Source: an uncultured Pelosinus sp. (lineage in GTDB: Bacteria > Bacillota > Negativicutes > UMGS1260). Taken from it: a stretch of 37,500 bases of DNA. Below are positions 1 through 6,275 of the stretch, piece after piece; the first letter of the stretch is position 1; each line of letters opens with the position of its first letter. The stretch spans positions 1 to 37,500 of the forward strand of contig URQW01000025.1 of the NCBI GenBank assembly GCA_900550105.1, in the 5' to 3' direction. Below the pieces are notes generated by a model, which saw nothing but the letters and a program-made list of their open reading frames with translations, made no database searches and was not told where the DNA came from. The translations under genes were made by a program, and so were the position numbers.

Positions 1-75
1 AGAATCACACTGTCTGGTCCGGCGGCGGAACTAGCTGCTAGTGAAGAAGTCCGCAAGGCTTATCTCGGCGGCTAA
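1..75 (+). CDS. livF: LivF-type branched-chain amino-acid ABC transporter ATPase, C-terminal end (partial)
   Basis: Only the last 24 codons are inside the window, ending at the TAA at 73-75. The tail reads ...SGPAAELAASEEVRKAYLGG. The ending VRKAYLGG is the characteristic C-terminus of LivF, the second cytoplasmic ATPase of the Liv (HAAT) branched-chain amino-acid importer. By family knowledge it would power uptake together with LivG, LivH, LivM and a binding protein, which should lie to the left of the window. No Walker or signature motif is visible because they are upstream. The call rests on the short tail alone. No clear terminator separates it from the CBS-ACT gene 67 bases downstream, so read-through is possible. 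Confidence 0.7.
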   Translation, partial: RITLSGPAAELAASEEVRKAYLGG

Positions 76-142
76 AGACGAACCACATGGATTTGTTTTT
101 GTATAGATTTAATTTGGCTATCAATCTTAAGGAGTGGTATTC

Positions 143-787
143 ATGTTTGTAGCAACTCGAATGACGGAAAGTCCAGTTACTGTTACACCGGATACACCTG
201 TATTGGAAGCAAAAGAACTCATGAAAACTCATAAGTTTCGCCGTCTGCCTGTTGTAAGAGATGGAAAGCTCGTGGGGATTGTTACAGACCGTGACTTAAG
301 GGAAGTATCGGCATCGCCAGCTACGACTTTATCAGTTCATGAACTCAACTACCTGCTTGCGAAGATGAAAATTTCCGACATTATGAAGAAAAATGTGCTT
401 ACAATTGCTGCTGATGCAACCATTGAAGAGGCAGCTCTGATTATGTACCGGGAAAAAATCGGCGGCCTTATTGTCGTGGATGTAAATGGAGCTGTTGTTG
501 GTATTATTACGGAGACCGATATCTTCAAATGTTTTGTTGATGTAATGGGATTAGCTGAAGGGAAAACTCGCCTGACTATTGGTGTACCAAATAAAGTCGG
601 CGTACTTCATGAAATCACGGGAGTCTTTCAAGAGTTAGGGATTAATATTAGCAGCCTTGTTTTGTTAAATAGCGATGGCGGCGATGCGCAGGATATTATC
701 CGCTTTGATGTAGATGATGTGACGACGCTTACAGCAAAACTAGAAGCAAAAGGTTATAAAGTACTGCATGTAGCAAAAATCGGCTAA
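143..787 (+). CDS. CBS-pair and ACT domain protein (AcuB-like)
   Basis: This is a 214-residue soluble protein. Two CBS repeats occupy roughly residues 1-130 (the blocks around RRLPVVRDGKLVGIVTDRDL and IGGLIVVDVNGAVVGIITETDI). An ACT domain fills about 140-214 (RLTIGVPNKVGVLHEITGVF). CBS pairs bind adenosyl ligands and ACT domains bind amino acids, so the likely role is a small-molecule sensor. AcuB of Bacillus has the same layout, but I cannot show it acts on acetoin or acetyl-CoA metabolism here. I chose the ATG at 143 because AAGGAGT at 129-135 sits 7 bases upstream. An in-frame GTG at 134 overlaps that ribosome site and is unlikely. It follows livF, so an amino-acid-sensing role is plausible but inferred. 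Confidence 0.85.
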   Translation: MFVATRMTESPVTVTPDTPVLEAKELMKTHKFRRLPVVRDGKLVGIVTDRDLREVSASPATTLSVHELNYLLAKMKISDIMKKNVLTIAADATIEEAALIMYREKIGGLIVVDVNGAVVGIITETDIFKCFVDVMGLAEGKTRLTIGVPNKVGVLHEITGVFQELGINISSLVLLNSDGGDAQDIIRFDVDDVTTLTAKLEAKGYKVLHVAKIG

Positions 788-818
788 GGGAAAAAGTACA
801 AATAATACGTTGATAAAG

Positions 819-865
819 CAGGATCTTTGGGAACTGGCAACAGGACCCCGAGATCCTGTTTTTCT
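819..865 (+). terminator. Rho-independent terminator after the CBS-ACT gene
   Basis: CAGGATCT at 819-826 pairs perfectly with AGATCCTG at 851-858, with an inner GGG/CCC extension. A TTTTTCTTTTC tract follows. It separates the livF/CBS-ACT unit from the regulator at 1036. Confidence 0.85.
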
Positions 866-894
866 TTTCGTTAGGGAGAGCAAGTAAATGATAT

Positions 895-910
895 TTTCAT
901 TATAATGAAA
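895..910. promoter_or_regulatory. 16-bp perfect palindrome, candidate operator
   Basis: TTTCATTATAATGAAA reads identically on both strands. It lies in the intergenic region after the terminator and about 50 bases upstream of the -10 box proposed for the XRE-cupin gene. It could be a regulator site. It is AT-rich, so a chance palindrome cannot be excluded. Confidence 0.4.
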
Positions 911-937
911 TATATTTATATTCTACTAAAAAATAGG

Positions 938-973
938 TAGATTAAAATCCGAGAAGTTGTTATAATGTAACAA
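938..973 (+). promoter_or_regulatory. Promoter with overlapping inverted repeat, for the XRE-cupin/activase/dehydratase operon
   Basis: A perfect -10 box TATAAT lies at 961-966. The hexamer 17 bases upstream (TAGATT, 938-943) is a poor -35. An inverted repeat TTGTTA-taatg-TAACAA at 957-973 surrounds the -10 box, which suits a repressor or activator operator. A weak -35 is often seen where an activator or antirepressor is needed. Autoregulation by the XRE-cupin protein is my inference. Confidence 0.5.
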
Positions 974-1035
974 GAATAAGTATCATACCAGTACAGCAAT
1001 GAACTTATAATTTTAGAAAAAGTGAGAGTCATACT

Positions 1036-1596
1036 ATGAATAAAGATATTGGAAAAAAAGTAAAAGAACTGCGTCTACAAAAAAAGTTAACATTAAAAGA
1101 ACTCGGGGAAAAGACGACTCTTTCGATTGGTTTTTTATCACAGCTAGAACGGGGTTTAACAAATATTGCTACCGATTCGTTGCAGAAAATAGCGGAAGCT
1201 TTTGAGGTAGAACTTTCCTACTTTTTCAGTAGTCAAAACAGGACGCGTGGCTATGTTATGCGTAGTTATGAAAAAGAAGTTTTTCAAGTGATTAATTCGA
1301 AATTTATTCATTATCATCTTCACAATGGCCAAACTGGCAGTCAAATTCTGCCGCGCCTCATTGAACTTTTGCCAATTAATTCCGAGGAAGATATCAGCCA
1401 ATACGCCCATGAAGGGGAAGAATTTATTTATGTGCTAGAAGGTACGCTGACTTTATTTATTAATGATGAGCAAATTGAATTGTTTCCAGGCGATAGCGCC
1501 CACTATAATTCTTCTACAGTTCATAATTGGGCAAATTATACAACCAAAATGGTGCGATTGCTTGTTGTGAGCTCACCAAACCCGTTTGCAGAATAA
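1036..1596 (+). CDS. XRE-family regulator with C-terminal cupin domain
   Basis: The protein has 186 residues. An N-terminal helix-turn-helix (about residues 7-62, VKELRLQKKLTLKELGEKTT with the recognition helix near SIGFLSQLERG) is followed by a linker and a cupin_2 fold at about 105-182. The cupin motif includes AHEGEEFIYVLEG and the later PGDSAHYNSSTVHNW, with His and Glu residues that could hold a metal. Such XRE-cupin proteins bind DNA as dimers and sense a small ligand in the cupin barrel. The gene is 12 bases upstream of the activase and in the same orientation, so it is probably the local regulator of hydroxyproline dehydration. The ATG at 1036 is preceded by a modest AGTGAGAG site. 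Confidence 0.88.
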   Translation: MNKDIGKKVKELRLQKKLTLKELGEKTTLSIGFLSQLERGLTNIATDSLQKIAEAFEVELSYFFSSQNRTRGYVMRSYEKEVFQVINSKFIHYHLHNGQTGSQILPRLIELLPINSEEDISQYAHEGEEFIYVLEGTLTLFINDEQIELFPGDSAHYNSSTVHNWANYTTKMVRLLVVSSPNPFAE

Positions 1597-1608
1597 AAGA
1601 AGGTGGCA

Positions 1609-2517
1609 ATGATGGTGCCAAAAGCGACGCTATTTAGCATACAAAAATTTTGTACTCATGATGGACCGGGGATTCGCACAACGCTCTTTTTTAAAGGGTG
1701 TCCGCTAAAGTGTCTCTGGTGCCACAATCCGGAGAGTCAATCGTATTCCCGGGAATTTTTATGGCAGCAAGACAAGTGCAGTGGTTGCGGCGCCTGTACT
1801 GCTGCTTGTCCGACCGGCGCATTGCAGCAAGCGAGCGGACATTTTAGCTATGATCCAAGTCGCTGCACCGATTGTGAAGCTTGTCTTGATAGTTGCTGCT
1901 ATGAAGCGAGGGATTTTGCCGGGAAGAGCTACAGCTTAACAGAGATTCTTAGTGAAATTGAAAAGGATCGCGCCTTTTATGAAGAATCAGGCGGCGGTGT
2001 TACTCTTTCGGGCGGCGAAGCTTTGATGCAGTTTGCTTTTTGCCGAGAGCTGATTACCGCTTGCCAGCAACGCGGTATTTCTGTAGCGATTGATACGTGC
2101 GGTCTTGTACCGTCAGAGCATTTGATCGAAATTGCACCAAAAGCCGCTGTTTTTCTTTACGATCTAAAATGTCTGGATTCTAGCTTGCATCGCCGCTATA
2201 CAGGCAGTGGCAATGAACAAATTTTGGCAAACCTCAAGCTACTTAGTCAATTAGGAGCGCCCTTATGGTTACGTTTACCCCTTATTGCCGGTGTAAATGA
2301 CAGTGAAGAACAGATGCTTGAAATCATTCGCTTTATTCAACCTCTGTCGATTGAGAAGGTTTTTCTTTTGCCTTATCATGCCATAGGCAAAGTTAAATAT
2401 AAAAAATTAGGTAAGGTTTATGAAGGCGAGAATTTTACGGCGCCAAGCGAGGCTCATTTAAGCAACTTAGCCGCTTTGTTTCAGGCGGCTCATCAGACAG
2501 TACAGATTGGAGGATGA
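1609..2517 (+). CDS. Glycyl-radical enzyme activating protein (radical SAM activase)
   Basis: This 302-residue iron-sulfur protein should use S-adenosylmethionine to place the glycyl radical on the dehydratase encoded next. The radical-SAM motif CxxxCxxC is seen as GCPLKCLWCHNPES near residues 30-40, preceded by CTHDGPGIRTTLFFKG, the usual N-terminal signature of this activase group. An insertion of two ferredoxin-like clusters follows (CSGCGACTAACP and CTDCEACLDSCC). The SAM-binding GGGVTLSGGE is at about 125-135. The double-cluster insertion matches activases of dehydratase or decarboxylase-type glycyl-radical enzymes. ATG codons at 1609 and 1612 and a GTG at 1603 are all in frame. AGAAGG at 1598-1603 fits either ATG. 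The stop codon at 2515-2517 is 5 bases before the proposed start of the dehydratase. Confidence 0.92.
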   Translation: MMVPKATLFSIQKFCTHDGPGIRTTLFFKGCPLKCLWCHNPESQSYSREFLWQQDKCSGCGACTAACPTGALQQASGHFSYDPSRCTDCEACLDSCCYEARDFAGKSYSLTEILSEIEKDRAFYEESGGGVTLSGGEALMQFAFCRELITACQQRGISVAIDTCGLVPSEHLIEIAPKAAVFLYDLKCLDSSLHRRYTGSGNEQILANLKLLSQLGAPLWLRLPLIAGVNDSEEQMLEIIRFIQPLSIEKVFLLPYHAIGKVKYKKLGKVYEGENFTAPSEAHLSNLAALFQAAHQTVQIGG

Positions 2518-2522
2518 ATCAG

Positions 2523-4898
2523 GTGGAAGAACGCGGGATGAATGACCGAGTAAGAAAATTGAGGAAACAAAGCGTAACAACAGTACCCACTTTATCGATT
2601 GAGCGGGCGGCCATTGTTACAAAGGCCTATGAGAAGTATTTAGGCGCAGTTTCTACTCCTGTCCTTAGGGCGCTTGTCTTTAAAGAACTTATGGCCCAGA
2701 AAACCCTCTGCATTAATGATGGGGAGTTGATTGTGGGGGAAAAAGGCGATCAGCCCCAGGCGTCGCCTACCTTTCCCGAACTTTGCTGTCATACCCTGGA
2801 AGACTTTTCCGTGATGGACGAACGAGAAAAAATCTTTTTTAAGGTAAGTGATGAGGCGAAACGTATTCAGGCTGATACGGTGATTCCGTTTTGGCAGAAT
2901 CGGTCGATGCGTAAGAAGATTTTAGAACAAATGACGCCCCAGTGGCTGGCCGCTTATGAAAGCGGCATCTTTACCGAGTTTATGGAACAACGCGGTCCGG
3001 GACATACTGTAGCGGATGGTAAGATTTATCGCAAAGGCTTTCTCGACTTTAAAGCAGATATTGCCGCTGAACTGGAAAAACTTGATATTTTGAATGATCC
3101 CGAAGCGCTGCATAAAAAAGCGCAGCTGGAAGCCATGGCTATTTGTTGTGATGCTATTATTCTTTATGGTAAACGCTATGAGGATTATGCCAAGGAATTA
3201 GCTGCCAAGGAAAGCGATCCAGCTAAAAAAGCTGATTTTCTGCAGATTGCTGCCAATTGTGCTGTTGTGCCAGCCCATAAGCCTGAGACTTTTGCCCAGG
3301 CAATTCAAATGTACTGGTTTGTTCACATCGGTGTTACAACAGAAATTAACCCATGGGATGCACTGAGCCCCGGGCGACTTGACCAACACTTATATCCTTT
3401 CTATCAACAAGAACTTGCCGCAGGAACCATGACACGTGACCAGGCGAAAGAACTGCTAGAGTGCTTGTGGGTTAAATTTAATAATCAGCCAGCGCCGCCT
3501 AAGGTTGGCATTACGCTAAAAGAAAGCGGCACTTATACGGATTTTGTCAATTTGAATACAGGCGGTGTGCGCGAAGATGGCGCTGATGGCGTCAATGAAG
3601 TGTCTTATCTTATTTTAGAAACTATGGATGAGATGAAGCTGTTGCAGCCAAGCTCCAATGTTCAAATCAGTAAAAAAACGCCTGCCGATTTTTTGCAGAA
3701 AGCCTGTGCTATTTCCCGCAAGGGCTGGGGGCAACCGGCCTTTTACAATACAGAGGCGATTATCGCTGAGCTGCTGCGCGCTGGGAAAGAGATTGTCGAT
3801 GCGAGAGCTGGCGGCGCCAGCGGCTGTGTAGAGACAGGCGCGTTTGGTAAAGAGGCCTACATTTTGACAGGATATTTCAATTTGCCTAAGGTGCTTGAAG
3901 TTACATTGAACAATGGCTTTGACCCTATAGCAAACCGACAGATTGGCCTTAAGACCGGTGACGTCCGCGAATTCACTTCTTATGAGGAGCTTTTTGCCGC
4001 GTTTACGAAGCAACTGCATCATTTTGTTGATATTAAGGTGCAAGGAAATCATGTGATTGAAGCGCTTTATGCCCAATATTTGCCTGTTCCCTTCTTATCA
4101 GTCATTACAAGTGACTGCATTGCTGCAGGAAAAGACTATAATGAAGGCGGCGCTCGTTATAATACAAATTATATTCAAGGTGTTGGCATTGGCACAATTA
4201 CTGATAGTTTGGCGGCTATTTCCCATCACGTTTTTGACAAGCAGAGCTTTACGATGACGGAACTGCTGGAAGCCATGGCTGGCGATTTTGTTGGTTATGA
4301 TCGGATTTACCATCTTATAGCGAACCGTTCGCCTAAATACGGCAATGATGATGACTATGCTGATTCGATTATGGTGCAAACCTTTAATGCCTTTCATGAT
4401 GACGTGACAGGTCGGAAAACCCGCAAAGGGGGTTTATACCGAATTGATATGCTGCCAACAACCTGTCATGTTTACTTTGGTTCGGTTCTTGGCGCTACGC
4501 CTAACGGACGTAAGGCTTACAAACCCGTATCGGAAGGGATTTCGCCTGAGAAAGGCGCTGATCGCAAGGGACCAACTGCAGTCATTAAGTCGGCGGCAAA
4601 AATGGATCATATCAAGACAGGCGGAACTCTATTGAATCAGAAGTTTACCCCTGCTGTAGTAAAAGGCGATGCAGGTCTTCATAGTATGGCTTCGCTGGTT
4701 CGAGCCTACTTCAATTTAGATGGTCATCACATTCAATTTAATGTCATTGACAGGGAAACGTTGCTGCAAGCGCAGCAGCGACCGGAAGAATATAAAGAAT
4801 TGATTGTGCGTGTAGCTGGTTATAGTGATCACTTCCGTAATCTAGATAAAGCGCTGCAAGATGAAATTATTGCTAGAACGGAGCAGAACTTTGCTTAA
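2523..4898 (+). CDS. hypD: Glycyl-radical trans-4-hydroxy-L-proline dehydratase (HypD-like)
   Basis: The 791-residue protein resembles, from memory, the Clostridioides difficile hydroxyproline dehydratase along its whole length. That enzyme dehydrates trans-4-hydroxy-L-proline to pyrroline-5-carboxylate anaerobically. The thiyl cysteine is Cys435 in GGASGCVETG, followed two residues on by the proposed base Glu. The glycyl radical site is Gly766 in VRVAGYSDHF. Segments I recall as substrate-contacting in HypD are kept: RGPGHT, NPWDALSPGRLDQH, QPSSNVQIS, GKEAYILTGY and HIKTGGTLLNQ. A GGAGG at 2509-2513 directly abuts the ATG at 2514. It is 9 bases from the GTG at 2523, which I therefore prefer; ATG 2538 is a third option. 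No pyrroline-5-carboxylate reductase gene is adjacent, so the product must be reduced by an enzyme encoded elsewhere. Confidence 0.88.
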   Translation: MEERGMNDRVRKLRKQSVTTVPTLSIERAAIVTKAYEKYLGAVSTPVLRALVFKELMAQKTLCINDGELIVGEKGDQPQASPTFPELCCHTLEDFSVMDEREKIFFKVSDEAKRIQADTVIPFWQNRSMRKKILEQMTPQWLAAYESGIFTEFMEQRGPGHTVADGKIYRKGFLDFKADIAAELEKLDILNDPEALHKKAQLEAMAICCDAIILYGKRYEDYAKELAAKESDPAKKADFLQIAANCAVVPAHKPETFAQAIQMYWFVHIGVTTEINPWDALSPGRLDQHLYPFYQQELAAGTMTRDQAKELLECLWVKFNNQPAPPKVGITLKESGTYTDFVNLNTGGVREDGADGVNEVSYLILETMDEMKLLQPSSNVQISKKTPADFLQKACAISRKGWGQPAFYNTEAIIAELLRAGKEIVDARAGGASGCVETGAFGKEAYILTGYFNLPKVLEVTLNNGFDPIANRQIGLKTGDVREFTSYEELFAAFTKQLHHFVDIKVQGNHVIEALYAQYLPVPFLSVITSDCIAAGKDYNEGGARYNTNYIQGVGIGTITDSLAAISHHVFDKQSFTMTELLEAMAGDFVGYDRIYHLIANRSPKYGNDDDYADSIMVQTFNAFHDDVTGRKTRKGGLYRIDMLPTTCHVYFGSVLGATPNGRKAYKPVSEGISPEKGADRKGPTAVIKSAAKMDHIKTGGTLLNQKFTPAVVKGDAGLHSMASLVRAYFNLDGHHIQFNVIDRETLLQAQQRPEEYKELIVRVAGYSDHFRNLDKALQDEIIARTEQNFA

Positions 4899-4930
4899 CA
4901 GTTATTTTTTATAATTTCAAGCTGGCTTTA

Positions 4931-4974
4931 CAAGGAGCAAACTGTTTTATAAAGTTTGCTCCTTGTATTTTCTT
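4931..4974 (+). terminator. Strong Rho-independent terminator after the dehydratase operon
   Basis: A perfect 12-bp stem (CAAGGAGCAAAC at 4931-4942 with GTTTGCTCCTTG at 4954-4965) is followed by TATTTTCTT. It ends the XRE-activase-dehydratase transcript. Confidence 0.92.
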
Positions 4975-5041
4975 GTCGGATTTTTATATGTTACAATATA
5001 GAAGATGACGAAAACCTTTTAGCCGGATTTGGGGGAATTGG

Positions 5042-6241
5042 ATGGTATTATGGCGTAAAAATTTGTGGGCGTTAGCTGTAGGCGTGGCTTTGTCAGGCTC
5101 TAGCTATACGATGTTAATTCCCTTTTTGCCGCTATATTTATTAGATATCGGCGTTGACAGCGCTGAGGTGAATTTGTGGTCAGGACTATTATTTTCTGTT
5201 ACTTTTTTAGTAGCGGCGATTATGGCGCCTTACTGGGGAAGAAGAGCTGATAAGACAGGAAAACGCCGCATGGTATTGCGAGCTGGTTTTTGTCTGGCTA
5301 TTGTTTATTTTATGGGCGCCTTTGTACGAGGGCCGATTGATTTACTGATTGTCCGGATTTTGCAAGGCTTTGCGAACGGATTTGTACCGGCGGCTATGGC
5401 GATTGTAGCGGGGACAACGCCGCGCGACAAGCTTGGCTCTAGTATGGGAGTGATGCAGACAGCGCTGCTATGCGGCGGCATCATTGGCCCCTTACTAGGC
5501 GGATTTTTATCGCATTTTTTTGGAATGCGCATGTCCTTTGTCATTGCCGCTGTTATTATTTTTCTTGATACACTGTCTGTCGCTTTCTTAGTAACTGAGC
5601 CGTCGATGAGCAAGGCTCCGTCAGGCGGTACGATTCTTGATGATTTAAAAACGGCTGTAAGTAATCGACGGTTGCTCAAGGTTTTGGCTTTGCTGCTGTT
5701 AGTACAGATGGTGACCATGGTATTGCAGCCACTGTTGACTCTCTATGTGGTTGAGCTGCAAGGTAGTTTATCAGGCGCTGTGCTAACTTCCGGTATTGTT
5801 TATAGCCTTGCAGGTATTGCTGGCGCGATTGCCGCGCCGACTTGGGGTAAAATCGGTCAGAGAAGCGGCTTTTTGCGGGTATTATTCCTTACTTTTTGCG
5901 GCGCCGGTCTATTTAATGCAAGTCAGTTTTTTGCGGCAACCATCTATCAATTTGCTTGTCTGCAGTTTTTATTTGGTTTGTTTGTTGTCGGCGTATTTCC
6001 GGCGATTAATACGATTGCCGTTACTTCAGCGCCGAAGGAATTCCAAGGTCGGATTTTTGGTCTAACGACTACGGCCAATCAGCTGGGTTCCATGCTGGGA
6101 CCGCTAGTAGGCGGTTTTTTAAGTTCTTTGGTAGGAATTCGTCCGGTCTTTTTATTTACAGGCGCCTTATTATTTACGATTGGCCTTGCTGTAGCTTGGC
6201 GTTATTTTCGTCGAAAAGTTGCGGTAAATTCAGGCGTTTAG
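5042..6241 (+). CDS. MFS transporter, DHA1 drug-efflux type (MdtG-like)
   Basis: The protein has 399 residues and about 12 hydrophobic segments, the usual major facilitator size. The N-terminus (SSYTMLIPFLPLYLLDIGV) and the loop 2-3 motif (PYWGRRADKTGKRR) fit the DHA1 proton-antiporter branch. A motif-C-like GGIIGPLLGG lies in the fifth segment, and a matching GSMLGPLVGGFL in the second half shows the internal repeat. By family this is a proton-driven exporter at the cytoplasmic membrane; the substrate is unknown. The ATG at 5042 is preceded by a GGGGG stretch about 6 bases away. The gene lies 34 bases upstream of the hybrid kinase with no terminator between, so the two may be co-transcribed. 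A link to hydroxyproline metabolism is unlikely because a strong terminator lies in between. Confidence 0.88.
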   Translation: MVLWRKNLWALAVGVALSGSSYTMLIPFLPLYLLDIGVDSAEVNLWSGLLFSVTFLVAAIMAPYWGRRADKTGKRRMVLRAGFCLAIVYFMGAFVRGPIDLLIVRILQGFANGFVPAAMAIVAGTTPRDKLGSSMGVMQTALLCGGIIGPLLGGFLSHFFGMRMSFVIAAVIIFLDTLSVAFLVTEPSMSKAPSGGTILDDLKTAVSNRRLLKVLALLLLVQMVTMVLQPLLTLYVVELQGSLSGAVLTSGIVYSLAGIAGAIAAPTWGKIGQRSGFLRVLFLTFCGAGLFNASQFFAATIYQFACLQFLFGLFVVGVFPAINTIAVTSAPKEFQGRIFGLTTTANQLGSMLGPLVGGFLSSLVGIRPVFLFTGALLFTIGLAVAWRYFRRKVAVNSGV

Positions 6242-6275
6242 CGAATTACTTTGCGGAGAGGAAAGGGAAGAAAAG

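Noticed and set aside
76..142. Possible riboswitch between livF and the CBS-ACT gene
   Set aside because: The gap is only 67 bases and shows no aptamer-like conserved elements, only the ribosome site.
3615..4076. 153-codon open frame on the minus strand inside hypD
   Set aside because: It is opposite a well-conserved glycyl-radical enzyme, has no ribosome site or recognisable domain, and is explained by the codon use of the sense gene.
2523..4898. Calling the glycyl-radical enzyme a pyruvate formate-lyase or glycerol/choline enzyme
   Set aside because: PFL needs two adjacent active cysteines, absent here (GCVE). The pocket segments follow hydroxyproline dehydratase, not the glycerol dehydratase or choline lyase pattern that I recall.
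4973..4997. TTGTCG and TACAAT before the MFS gene as a promoter
   Set aside because: The spacer would be only 13 bases, too short for a sigma-A promoter. The real promoter is not clear to me.
5305..5718. 137-codon minus-strand open frame inside the MFS gene
   Set aside because: It is a reverse-strand shadow of the transporter with no membrane pattern or ribosome site.
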